From Liquidambar formosana (taxonomy: Eukaryota; Streptophyta; Magnoliopsida; Saxifragales; Altingiaceae): DNA of 64,000 nucleotides. The stretch covers positions 1 through 64,000 of the forward strand of contig JBBPBK010000144.1 in assembly GCA_039720395.1 (NCBI GenBank), read 5' to 3'. The number at the start of each line of letters is the position of its first letter. Position 1 is the first letter of the stretch. The position numbers were made by a program, and so were the translations under genes. Below the pieces are notes generated by a model. That model was given only the letters and a program-made list of their open reading frames with translations, was not told the DNA's origin and searched no databases. Of the stretch, positions 46,782 to 58,862 are shown in pieces.

Positions 46782-46862
46782 CTCGGGTAACCGTCCGGGG
46801 CTGGACGGTCAGCCGTCCAAGCCCAGACGGCTAACCGTCTAGGCCTAGTTGGTCACCCGAGG
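46782..46862. promoter_or_regulatory. 81-bp cassette, copy c, in the G1 LTR promoter region
   Basis: Outer arms CTCGGGTAACC and GGTCACCCGAG; inner GGACGGTCAGCCGTCC and GACGGCTAACCGTC. It lies 186 bp upstream of the LTR TATA box. Confidence 0.85.
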
Positions 46863-47047
46863 ACTCCTTCCTCAACTCGAACTCTGACTCTCTCTTCCCT
46901 CTTTTGACGATTTCCTCCGCCAAAACAACTTGTTTGAGCTTAGGAGTGTGTAAGTTTGAGTTGTTTGAGCACCAAGAGAGTCTCTAATAGCCCTAGGATC
47001 ATTGTTTAATGAATTAATCTTAGCCATTGGTTTAGGGGGTCAGTTCT

Positions 47048-47058
47048 CTATATAAAGG
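47048..47058 (+). promoter_or_regulatory. TATA box of the G1 LTR
   Basis: CTATATAAAGG, about 0.97 kb into the LTR. It would mark the U3/R border a few tens of bases downstream. Confidence 0.65.
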
Positions 47059-47270
47059 ACATGATATTCAGCATATAGGGGGGCTAATGGCACTTTACAC
47101 TTAGAGAGAGAGGGAGCTACGAGTTTGGAGAGCTAGAAGGACATCAAGAAGAGGCTCTTCAACCCCAAGCAAGCAAGGAAACAAGAAGTTTGAAGACAAA
47201 GAAGAGTCTACAAGAGGTAAGCATGTCCCTTTAATGCTGAACATGAATTTTCTACTTCTCCTTCTTCTTC

Positions 47271-47300
47271 TTCTTCTTCTTCTTCTTCTTCTTCTTCTTC
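47271..47300 (+). repeat. (CTT)n microsatellite
   Basis: About ten CTT units in the R/U5 part of the G1 LTR. The arginine-rich frame on the other strand is an artefact of it. Confidence 0.9.
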
Positions 47301-48073
47301 TAGGATAGTTATAGTGCATGAAATAGCTCTTCTTATGGATTGAATTCAATGCTTGTGTGATGTTGTATGAATGATTTTAGGATGATTTATGGCTTTATAT
47401 GCTTGATAATCCCTGGTTTACTTAGGATTTGATAGTATTATCTTTTTTATCTTCTTAAATCATGCGTAGTTCACATGTTTAGGTTGCTATGATAGTTATC
47501 ATGAATTGATGCTCCTGTTAGTTAATATATATTATATGAATGATATTCATGATGATTTGAGCATGTCTTAGAGTCGGTTCATAGGTTTTAATGCATGGTT
47601 GTGAAATTAGGGTTTCGATAACCCTGAATTCGCACAAGTTTCATACAGCATGCTTAGCTAAACTTTTTGAGTTGTTTCTCATCATAGTCATTCTATATAT
47701 GTTGCATATAGTTGAATCATGCTAGGTTTGCATTCATGTAGTAGATTTAATAGGGTTTTTGGAGACATTATCCTTTTCTAACGATAATTATCCTTTTCGT
47801 TGAGTGAGGTTTCGCATGAGAGCTTTCTGTGATGTGTTTAAGCATGAAATCACTTCTATTGTGTTCTAATATATATATTTTACGTAGGATATATTGATTA
47901 CACCTCCCCATAACGACTTTTTTACGTGAAACTATCTTAGGATAGTTTTGCTTAAGAAAGCTCGCCGTAGGGAGGCCTATTTTCATATTTTACATGAAAT
48001 ATCATCTTTCTTTGTTAGAATATGCTTTGCTATCATGTTTATTGATATTATTGGAGTCTCTTATGCTTGTTAG

Positions 48074-49734
48074 TGTTAGGATTATGCCCTAGAGCCAATC
48101 ATAGAGATGATTGTTTAGGGATTAGGAACAATCATTTGATTTCATTTATGTATGTCACATTTATTATTGATTTAATAAAAGGGCTTATTCTATTATGTTT
48201 ATATGCATCATTTATATTTACATAATATGTCCATGGAGTTAGAGTTGAGAATATGGAATTACAAAGAGTTGTAATTTTGAGACTATAGATATATCTCTGT
48301 ACTAAACTCCTTAAGCATTCCTAGTTGAAGGTTCACTATGATGGACAGTAATGAACCATAGGACTAGCACTTGTTAGGTTGACTCTATAGGAGGATAGCT
48401 AGTCTCAAGCTATTTGTGTGGAGACACTACAACCAACAAGTGGGTGCCTATTATAAGAATAGGTACACTGAATGTGACCAAAGATATGAGATAAACTGAA
48501 TGGAGTTTTATCCTGCCTGTCAATCAGTTTCTCATTGTTATAGTGGTACAAGTAATCCTTAGACCTGAGACACCATAGTTGCCTTATGCATGTAGCTTTA
48601 GAAGTTTGATAACACTAAGTGCAGATCCTATTCAGGGGTCTGCAAATGTGTTCATTGGCCCTACTGCTATGTGTATGAAGGCATGTGAGTGATCAACAAG
48701 GGATCCATCACTCTCAGGAAAAAGAGAGAGAATGTCTCATATAGCATTCATAATATAACTCATTAAATCCATGGCCATGGTAGGATGAATATGAAAAGAG
48801 TTTCATGAGTTCATCAATGAGTTGATATCTATGAATGAGTATAAAGTAATTGAACTAGGGACTTGATAGACTTCCATGTCCTATTAGTTCAATTGGAGAC
48901 ATTGTGTTGAAGGAAGGATGCAATTGTAACCTATAAACTATAACAGAAGGGTTCTTTGTAAATGACTATTCACCTCATTAAGGACCACACCATGAGCCAT
49001 ATGCTAGGTGTTACTCATGGTTAGTAGAAGCCCTAATTGATATAAGTGAGTTATAATCAATTAGGGAATTGGAAGGAGTTCCAATTAGACCCTAAATGGA
49101 AAGAGTTCCATTGTGCACACCTTGTGCTATTCCTACTACTTAATGATGTGAACCCAATGGGTTACACACTGATCATGCAAGAAGGGCTTTAAAGTCTATA
49201 AGAGAAAGGGTTTTAGTGAATAAAGAATAGTTCTTTATGGGCCTATTTGTATTTGATACAAATAATAGGGGTTAATGTGCAATTAAGTGTAATTACACAT
49301 AACCCTATTAGGGTTTCTTCCCCATGGCCAGCCCCCTTTAGTGGGCTGCCTATATAAGTCACACTTATGTGTGACATGGCATAATAGGCTTGCACAATAA
49401 ACCCTAGCCGTCCAGCCCCTTGGAGGCTCTCTTCTCTCTCTCTCTCTCTTCTCCACCTCTAGCAACAACAAGGAAGAAGAAAGAAAGGACTTGAAGCTCT
49501 AGCTAGGTGTGGATACCGTTGGAGGCAGCACACTTGGGCTACTCATTCACCGCTGTCCGGAATCAAAGCTTGGAGCAAAAAGGAGAAGACAAAAATTCTG
49601 TAAGTGTTCTAACCCTCTTTGTAGTTAGGGTTTGATTTTGTGTTATGCATAGTTAGATTCATGGGATTGGGAATCGTAGGAAAAATTTTTTATATTCCGC
49701 ACTTCTATTTTTCCCTCTTGTTCGATTCCCAACA
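48074..49734 (+). repeat. Copia D 5' LTR
   Basis: 1661 bp. TATA box CCTATATAAG at 49349-49358, directly followed by GTCACAC-TTAT-GTGTGAC (49358-49375). A CT repeat is at about 49432-49450. Confidence 0.95.
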
Positions 49735-49735
49735 G

Positions 49736-49749
49736 TGGTATCAGAGCCA
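49736..49749 (+). other. Primer binding site of Copia D
   Basis: TGGTATCAGAGCCA, initiator tRNA-Met type. Confidence 0.95.
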
Positions 49750-52700
49750 TGATTATGCATAATACAAAATACATATGGGCTGGTAATTATGGTGTAGTTG
49801 AATGATTCAAAAATCTGGAAAATTTTTCTGCATAATTGGTTTTCCTCCATGGCTGAACCTAGGGTTTGCAACCCTAGGTCAATTCTCTTTTACTCCTCTT
49901 CTAATTGATGGTTAAGTGTATCCATGGATGCAATAGGTTGCATAGGGTTTGAGTTTGGAGAAGAAGAATAAGGAAACTAAGGTTTTATAAAACTGTTATG
50001 AACAGTTTTCATGGTTGCCATGAAAAACCGTCATCTTGTTTTGCCTGTCGAATTCAGAGTTCTTCTCCAAAATTTTCGAGCCATATATGGTTAGAAAGGT
50101 CTTCGAATAAGCTTTCCAACCCAACAAACGGTGCGTCAATCCGAGTTCTGTAGTGAAAGTTATGAATTTTTTACTACAGGCTGTCTGGAAAGACAGTTTT
50201 GCTCGGGAATGATGCAATAGCCACAACTTTGAGTTATTGATGGAGATCAAAGGCATGGCAATGGTTGCCATCACTTGGGTTATGTTCTAGACATGGTAGG
50301 GAAAGGTTCCCAAGCATTTAGATGCATCATAATTGGATTAAGATGCTAGAACAGAAGGAAGAAGGAGAAGAACACCATGGAGGCTGAATCTGGGTTTTAG
50401 AACCCTAAGGTTCTTGCAATTAATTCTAATTAAAGCTGCTGTATTTATGATGGAAGATCATTGTAGGATCATTATATATCATGTGTATATGATTTTCTTT
50501 AAGTTTCAAAAAAGTTTTGATGGAAAAAGATTCAAAAAGTTTGAAAATTTTTCATGAACAGCATAGCAGATTTTCTCTGCAGAAAAGTCATCAATGGAGT
50601 TTTGATTAGAACTTGAGTTAGGGAACTCCAAATTGCATGAAACCAATTGCATTAGTTTCCTAAGACATGTAGGATACTGGGAAAATTCGTTTGGTAGCCT
50701 AATTCATTCATCTTGCTGGGTTTTAAATCAATTTCTGACCATGGACAGTGTGCTGTCAAATTCTGGGCAGCCTACTGTTGTTTTAATTGTTTAGAACAAT
50801 TGGTGATGATTTGATCATCCAAACCTCTTCTATTAGCTTAGTATTTCATGTAGGGACATGATACAAAAGCTGGTTTCAATGGAGGAGTCGAATTGATAAG
50901 GATTTAGAAGCTATTGTGATCTTCAAGGTCTGCAACAATGGCTCCAGCAATGGGTTTTGGAAACCCTGATTGTTCTTGATGATGGCAGCCACTTCCACCA
51001 ATTCTCACGTGTCCAGAAGCTTGTCCCACACCCCTAGGATGTTCTCCCATGACTGGCCATGGCCTCCCACAGTCGTTGGTGGCCATGGCAGCCTAGCCAA
51101 GCTCAGGCAGCCCCCTGGTAGTGACGGCTGCATAGAGTTAAGGATGAAACCCTAATTTTGAGTTAATGATGAAACCCTAATTTCATTATGGCATTAATTA
51201 AAACCCTAATTGGAATATTAATTACCTTAATTAAGAGTTAATGATTGGTCATTAAATGACCAATCATGGTTATTGGTTGTTAGGGCATAATTAATACCAT
51301 TAATGATGTCTAGGGTTAGGGTTTTGGAAACCCTAATTAGTGTAATTAATTAAGGGTAATTAATACCCTATTTGGCATTAATTAAACCCTAATCCCTTTT
51401 ATTAAATACCATATGAACCTAGGGTTTTAATGATTGGACATTAAATGACCAATCATAAGGCATTTAATGATTAGGGCTTGCATTTAGGGTTTAGGGTTAT
51501 GCATTTAGGGTTTAGGGTTTTAGGAAACCCTAATACACTAATTCATCATTTAATTGATTTTATTTAATTCCCATGTTAATTATTTAATTAATATTGATTA
51601 ATTTTATAAGGTTTTAATTGGTTTAAAATACAATTGGGGATTAAATTAAAATCTGGAAATTCTTAATTAAATGAAATTGTTTTGTTTAAATAAGGAAACC
51701 CTAATATTGGATATTAGAGTTATTTTAGGAAACTTTACATGTTTTAAATTAATTTGATTAATTGAAACTGTAATGTCTTAAATGTTAAGACTTTATTTAA
51801 TTCTGGATATTTTTGTTAAAACCTAATAAGATTAGGATGCATTAATGAGATTAATGTAAATCATTCAAGAGAATTACCATAATGCCCATATGTTTTAATG
51901 CTTACAGTTTTTCTTTACATTATGCAATGAGATTGTATGTATGTGCTTGGATGATGATTATGGACTATACCCTTTAAACCAATTGTGATTGGCCGTCTTA
52001 TGAATGGGATGTTATTATTTACAAGAGTTGTAATTTTATTAAGGTGATGTAATTTATTTGGGGCTTGCATGCCACCTTCCCTCTCCCTCTCTCTCTATCA
52101 TTCTCTTATGTACCCCACATTCCCCTTATGTATCCCTTTCTTTAAATTATGTAAATGTTATGTAATCGAGAGCGCACTAAGGAGCATGGTGGACCCAAAG
52201 GAGCATGATAGAGCCCAACAAGCCAATGGTGGAGACCATCAAGCCAAGGGAGCAGATTGAAGGACTTGAAAGCTTAGAGAAGTGTTTCAAGAAAGCATGC
52301 ATGTTACGAATGGTTTATTTTACGATCACCTACACCCACCTTAGACCTTGGATTCAATCTATTGGCTTGGATTGAATCCTGTCAAAGTCCATAATCATCA
52401 TAGTGGGAGCTTAAATTTATGAGATAATTGTATTAGCTCCAATACCATAGTTTGGTATATGTTACCTATTCACTTAGGGACTAATATCAAAATATGGTAC
52501 TTTATATATGTTGATATATAATAGCATGCGATGTATGATTTATAATAGCATGAGATGTATGATTATAAATAGCATAATTTATATGTTTAAATTTTGATAC
52601 ATAGGATGCATGTTAATTTGATGAGACCCTTTAAAACCCCTCTTATTTAATATTAAGTTGAAAATGGAGAAGTCATTGGGGAATGAATTCTTCATTGCCT

Positions 52701-53200
52701 TCCATCATTATAGGATCATCTAACGTCCCTTAATGTGGGTACCTGGCTGCAGACATGTAGGAGCTACCCATGTTAAAGACATTACTTGAAACTATCACAT
52801 ATGAGATATCATGGGGTGCCTAAACTGGTATATACCAAGAAACTAACATGTGAGGTATATATTTGGCGAAACATACTTGTGTGAATGATGGGTTTAACTT
52901 AACTAGGGAAGTATTCCAAGAAACTAACATGTGAGGTGTATGTTCCCTAGAGGCAAAATGATTGGAACTTGCTTATGAAGCAATAGACAAAGAGTTGTCT
53001 TCTTATTGTGGGTTAGAAGTCAAGAAACTAACATGTGAGGCTTCTAGGTCACAGTGGGACCCCAATCCCCATTAGGAATGAGATTCCCGAATTCCATTAG
53101 AGAATGTATGGAATTTGATAAAATAGTGGGAGGTACCATATGATTAAAGACCCAATCATTATGGATAAAAATGAAATCTAATTCTCTGTTTATGTAGATT
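49750..53200 (+). other. Copia D 5' leader
   Basis: Non-coding. The telobox/palindrome zone is at about 51130-51545 (palindromes about 51241-51268 and 51430-51456). The hairpin trio has loops near 52837, 52918 and 53010-53035. In the second hairpin the outer stem CTAGGGAA pairs fully with TTCCCTAG. Confidence 0.8.
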
Positions 53201-56095
53201 ACCTAATTACTCACCTCAAAACCCCTATTTCCTAATATATAGGATATTGATAGTTTGACTAAACTCGATTTCTTTGATTGACTTAGGAAATTGAGAATTG
53301 TTCTTAATTTCAAAAGATTGTTCATATGCTAATAGGCCTTTTCTTAAAGGCCCTCCATAAAACATCCTAAGAAGAAAAAAAAAACACTATGCGCAATTGG
53401 CATCTTGTTGCCATGCTATATGATAGTATTGATGACTAATGAGCTTCAGAAGCAAAATTAGTCAATGCAAGTGCCTTTGATGTCCTACATCACATACAAA
53501 GGTTGTATTGTGAGTGAAATAATACTATAAAGTATAGTAGTTATAAAGGACTTCTTCTGGACTAGGATGTAATAAAAGTTGTTTATTAATAATCATTCTT
53601 TTGAAAAATGATTAATCACATAGAATAGCTTGAGAAGCTAGATGTGATTTAAAATGGAAGCATAGAGGAAAGCAAGTCTTGAAAAGTCAAAGACAAAGAA
53701 ATATAATTATTTTGTAGTAAATATAAGGTATTGTAAAGAGAACTTGATAAAGTATCAGTCTTCCTAGAAGAACAAAACTTTTGAAGTTTTGGTTCATGCT
53801 CTAAACTAAATTGTTGGTTAGTTCTGCTTCTTGGTTTTTGGATTCTAGTATAATCTAAATCGAAGCAGAAAGTTAAGTAGATAATAAGTTACCTTTAAAA
53901 ATTTTAATAGAGCAAGAGTTGCTAGATTAATTTTGGGAACTTATTTCTTAACTAGGCCATTTAAGACATTCTAGAAATTTGATTTCTGAATTTAAATGAC
54001 TAATTAGAGCGAATGCAACGTATTCCGAGAATACAAGAGATGTAGAGACTCTCATTTAAATGTAACGATTATGACTTGGTTATGAGATGACTAAACCCAT
54101 CTTTTACTTGGTGAAGTGAAAGAGTTACATTTATAATTTGACTAATACATTGTGATGTATATAGTCATGTAGAGCATGCATTCAATTACAGTAGACTCAT
54201 CTTAGAATACCATAGCTCAATGGTGAATCTAAGAGAACGAATTGAACCCTATTAGATATGGTTTGATCCATGATGAGTTTTACTAATGTATCCATCTAGG
54301 ATATACCTTAAAATTGCTACATATTGATAATTTAGGGTTCACTCCAGTTTTGTCCCAATTATATCAGATATGATATGGGAAGAAACCCAACTTAAAGAAG
54401 TTAAGGCTTGGGCTTGTGCTACGTATGTCTGGAAACATAATGTAGACAGTCTGGAAATACGGTCAAGTAAGTGTTGAATTGTGGTATATCCCAAAAGTGG
54501 TTGGGATAGTATTTCTATTACCCTAATGAACAAAAGTTGTCCATTAGGATGTTTGCTGGATTTTCTTGAGAAAGAGTTCATTCAAGAAGATGCAAAAGTA
54601 GATAGAATTTATAGAATTGTCTGTAAAGCCACAAACGAACAAAGATCCAACCCTTGTCTCTGTTAAGACAAAACCCTTAACTACACTACAATCTTTTCAT
54701 AGATCAAATTGGATATTTCTTAACATAAGAGAGATATTGTATCTCTATTAGAATGTGAAAGAATTGTTCTTTGGTGATAAAGATCACCAAGATAATCCTA
54801 TTGATTATGACTAGACGATGCTTCACATCAACTCGAGAAATGACTAAGAGTCATTAAATCCAATATGGATAGGTAGAGACCTAAAAGGCTTGGCTATTTA
54901 AGAATGTTTTCAACATAGGCAAAAAGTTGTCTATAAAGAAACTTGTTTGATAATAGTTATGCTGAAATCCATTTGGATCTTGTTATCTATAAACACACAT
55001 TTTGAATATAAGATATGTCAAAAAGGATATAAAGATGTTATATCAAATGGTGAAAAACCATAAAAGTGTGTAAGTTATAGAAGTCTATTAATAGACTACA
55101 AGGTTCTCATAATTAGAACATCTATAAAGTTGAGGTAATCAAATTGTTTGATTTTTCTCATTGTATAGATGGACCATGAGTGTATAAAAGGTTAGTGGGA
55201 GTGCGATCGTTTTTCTTTATCCTAAGTATGGATGACATCATAATCATTATGAATGATATATGAATGTTATCTAATGTAAAGTTTTAGTTTTTGGAGAAAA
55301 ACTAATTCATGAAAGATTTGGCAAAAGCATCCAATAAGATCTATAGAGATAGATCATATAGATTGCTAAGTATCTCCAAATCATCAAACATAGTTGAAAT
55401 GTTGAAGGAGTTCAACATGGAGAATTCTAAGGGAGGTCTGATTTACTTCAGATAAGAATTCATTATTCAAGGGCATGTGCCCTAGGATAACACAAGTAAG
55501 ATTCTTAAAATGTTAAGAAGCCTTATATTACACTATGTATTGAACTTGATATCTATTATGTTGTAATTGTTACAAATAGTTATCAATCAATTCAAATTTG
55601 GAATATTGGATTGTATATGGAAATTGTAAACTCATAGTAGATGGGTATATGGATTTGGATATAATCCATATGGGGTATATTTTATATTCACTTTAGTTGG
55701 TGAAATACTTAATGGAAGAACTGTATGAAAGATACAGTGGATTCCATTATTAAGGGTGAATTAATTGTCGCATTGTCTAGGAGACTGTTTGGATCTATAA
55801 GTTCATTTAGAACTTAGAGTTGTTCCTTCCATTGAGTTGCCCACACCTTGTTTTGTGACAACAATGGGTCTATAGCTCAAGTATAGGAATCACGGTCTCA
55901 TCAAAAGTCCAAACTCATAGAGTGACAATTCCAAGTGATTAGAGGAATCATTGGAAGAGGTAATAGATACATTACAGAAGATATTATCTACATAAGTTTT
56001 TGTAGACCTACTGACTAAAGCTTTAAAACATAATTGGTTATGTCTAAGACCAACATCTTGAGAAGATAGGTATGCGATACATGGTCGATTGGCTT
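53201..56095 (+). pseudogene. Copia D decayed gag-pol remnant
   Basis: The gag start is still visible as CTCACCTCAAAACCC and TTTGACTAAACTCG, TTTGATTGACTTAGG (compare 38605-38690). The RT active-site region can be located at about 55200-55245, with a DD pair in a broken frame. All frames are crowded with stops. It matches copies B and E almost base for base. Confidence 0.85.
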
Positions 56096-56112
56096 TAGTG
56101 CAAGTGGGAGAT

Positions 56113-57771
56113 TGTTAGGATTATGCCCTAGAGCCAATCATAGAGATGATTGTTTAGGGATTAGGAACAATCATTTGATTTCATTTATGTATGTCACATT
56201 TATTATTGATTTAATAAAAGGGCTTATTCTATTATGTTTATATGCATCATTTATATTTACATAATATGTCCATGGAGTTAGAGTTGAGAATATGGAATTA
56301 CAAAGAGTTGTAATTTTGAGACTATAGATATATCTCTGTACTAAACTCCTTAAGCATTCCTAGTTGAAGGTTCACTATGATGGACAGTAATGAACCATAG
56401 GACTAGCACTTGTTAGGTTGACTCTATAGGAGGATAGCTAGTCTCAAGCTATTTGTGTGGAGACACTACAACCAACAAGTGGGTGCCTATTATAAGAATA
56501 GGTACACTGAATGTGACCAAAGATATGAGATAAACTGAATGGAGTTTTATCCTGCCTGTCAATCAGTTTCTCATTGTTATAGTGGTACAAGTAATCCTTA
56601 GACCTGAGACACCATAGTTGCCTTATGCATGTAGCTTTAGAAGTTTGATAACACTAAGTGCAGATCCTATTCAGGGGTCTGCAAATGTGTTCATTGGCCC
56701 TACTGCTATGTGTATGAAGGCATGTGAGTGATCAACAAGGGATCCATCACTCTCAGGAAAAAGAGAGAGAATGTCTCATATAGCATTCATAATATAACTC
56801 ATTAAATCCATGGCCATGGTAGGATGAATATGAAAAGAGTTTCATGAGTTCATCAATGAGTTGATATCTATGAATGAGTATAAAGTAATTGAACTAGGGA
56901 CTTGACAGACTTCCATGTCCTATTAGTTCAATTGGAGACATTGTGTTGAAGGAAGGATGCAATTGTAACCTATAAACTATAACAGAAGGGTTCTTTGTAA
57001 ATGACTATTCACCTCATTAAGGACCACACCATGAGCCATATGCTAGGTGTTACTCATGGTTAGTAGAAGCCCTAATTGATATAAGTGAGTTATAATCAAT
57101 TAGGGAATTGGAAGGAGTTCCAATTAGACCCTAAATGGAAAGAGTTCCATTGTGCACACCTTGTGCTATTCCTACTACTTAATGATGTGAACCCAATGGG
57201 TCACACACTGATCATGCAAGAAGGGCTTTAAAGTCTATGAGAGAAAGGGTTTTAGTGAATAAAGAATAGTTCTTTATGGGCCTATTTGTATTTGATACAA
57301 ATAATAGGGGTTAATGTGCAATTAAGTGTAATTACACATAACCCTATTAGGGTTTCTTCCCCATGGCCAGCCCCCTTTAGTGGGCTGCCTATATAAGTCA
57401 CACTTATGTGTGACATGGCATAATAGGCTTGCACAATAAACCCTAGCCGTCCAGCCCCTTGGAGGCTCTCTTCTCTCTCTCTCTCTTCTCCACCTCTAGC
57501 AACAACAAGGAAGAAGAAAGAAAGGACTTGAAGCTCTAGCTAGGTGTGGATACCGTTGGAGGCAGCACACTTGGGCTGCTCATTCACCGCTGTCCGGAAT
57601 CAAAGCTTGGAGCAAAAAGGAGAAGACAAAAATTCTATAAGTGTTCTAACCCTCTTTGTAGTTAGGGTTTGATTTTGTGTTATGCATAGTTAGATTCATG
57701 GGATTGGGAATCGTAGGAAAAATTTTTTATATTCCGCACTTCTATTTTTCCCTCTTGTTCGATTCCCAACA
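56113..57771 (+). repeat. Copia D 3' LTR
   Basis: 1659 bp. Preceded by GTGCAAGTGGGAGAT, ends ATTCCCAACA, then the duplication GTTAG. Confidence 0.95.
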
Positions 57772-58803
57772 GTTAGTGTGTCTTTGGTAGATTTTTTATG
57801 CATATTAGTCAGGTCATTACATGTAGGATTGAGTTAGAGTCCTTAGTTATTCATTTTTCTTGTTGTTTGCATGATTAATGGATGATTTTAGGCCTTGTCA
57901 TGGTTCTGTCCAGATTAGTATATTGCTCTCTTTGCATGATTTGGTGCACTTGTAAGGGTGCAAACAGGTACAATGCTTGTCCTATTGCAAATAGGGCTGC
58001 TATGGTCTGAAATGGCTAATGCTTGGAGCTTTTGCGCTCAGGTAAGTAGGGTATGAAGTGCCCTAATTCACTTTTCTTATTTCTTTTCTCTTCTCCCTCC
58101 TAGGGTTACTTCTTAATACGAACACATGGTGATTATCAAGGGTTTCCTTCATTTATAAAATTCTGGTTTTCTATCAAAGTTTTCCTCTTGTGGAAGTTTT
58201 CGATTTTGGACTAAATCAATATATTTTCAAACGAGGAAACCTAGGGTATTTACCATAGGTTTGTATTAGGTTGTAACCCTATTCTTTTCGAACTACGTGG
58301 ACTTTGATCCATGTATTTCGCTGCATGGTACGTAGGCGCTCTTCGTGAGGCTCAAGTCCATTCTAGGATCCAAGTATCCTAGGCTTTTCTTTTCTTTTCT
58401 TATTTTTCTGTTTTGTTTTATTTGAGTGATTATGCATGGATGATTGGATGAAATATATGATATGCATGCTGCTTTGTGATGATATTTGCTGATATTTGAG
58501 TGAAAAAAGATATTAAGTTAGCCCAATCAAATTAAGAGACTAACTCGGGCGATGTGGGTGCCTATGGGCTTTTGCTCAGAACCTTCCCACGTCGTAACTT
58601 AGCCCCCGAATCCAATTTTCTGGTTTCAAAGACTTTGCTTTTCCTTTAATGGAGTCATGTGGTTTTGAAAATAAAACATTTTTGTGGTTTTCCTCTTTTC
58701 CCTAAAAAATGAGGTGGCGACTCTTTTTCGTTTGTTGTCTTTCACCCATTCCATATACTTCTTTTCCGCCAAATCCTTGTGGGCCGTTTTTCCGGGGTTC
58801 ACA

Positions 58804-58862
58804 ATATGCATAAAGAAAAGGCAGAGAGCTGTGGAATTAAGGTGACAAAAATGGGGTGTGAC
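58804..58862 (-). repeat. First 59 bases of a Tat-type LTR (G3), into which G1 inserted
   Basis: On the minus strand it starts TGTCACACCCCATTTTTGTC, identical to the G1 LTR start for over 20 bases, then diverges. It begins exactly where the older gag frame is lost (58862/58863) and is cut by the G1 end at 58803. So a relative, complete or solo, had entered the older gag before G1 arrived. Confidence 0.72.

Larger units (their letters stand above)
48074..57771 (+). mobile_element. Copia D: complete non-autonomous Copia element
   Basis: 9698 bp, flanked by GTTAG (48069-48073 and 57772-57776). LTRs 48074-49734 and 56113-57771 differ at about five substitutions and one CT-repeat length change by my reading, so it is young. 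Primer site 49736-49749, leader to about 53200, decayed gag-pol 53201-56095, purine tract to 56112. It can make no protein, yet it transposed recently, so its enzymes came from elsewhere. It is inserted in the G1 3' LTR. Confidence 0.96.
9818..58803 (+). mobile_element. G1: giant Ty3/gypsy element of the Tat lineage, host of the nest
   Basis: All parts agree in order and orientation: gag (10327), protease (12409), RT (16668), canonical RNase H followed by a second archaeal-type RNase H and integrase (to 19983), antisense genes (20342-24405 and 43873-44258), tandem repeats, a polypurine-like tract and a 3' LTR. A second RNase H and antisense reading frames between pol and the 3' LTR are established marks of the plant Tat group (Ogre/Retand/TatI-III). 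The 5' LTR is beyond Copia-1 and Copia-2, outside the window. The inserted elements are listed separately. G1 ends inside the start of a related LTR at 58803/58804. Confidence 0.87.
46076..58803 (+). repeat. G1 3' LTR, about 3.0 kb, split by Copia D
   Basis: Starts TGTCACACCCCATTTT and ends CCGGGGTTCACA, with TG/CA ends. The two parts 46076-48073 and 57777-58803 add to about 3025 bp. It contains cassette c (46782-46862), a TATA box (47048-47058) and a (CTT)n run (47271-47300). Both ends match the solo LTR at 13535-16311. The orientation follows from its place after pol and the antisense genes. The next five bases are ATATG. Confidence 0.88.

Noticed and set aside
47101..47349. Arginine-rich open frame
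   Set aside because: Produced by the (CTT)n microsatellite read on the minus strand.
46076..58803. A minus-oriented Tat LTR belonging to the gag fragment on the right
   Set aside because: That gag is abutted by its own inserted LTR start (58862). The 46076 end directly follows the G1 3' region and purine tract, which fits a plus-oriented G1 3' LTR.
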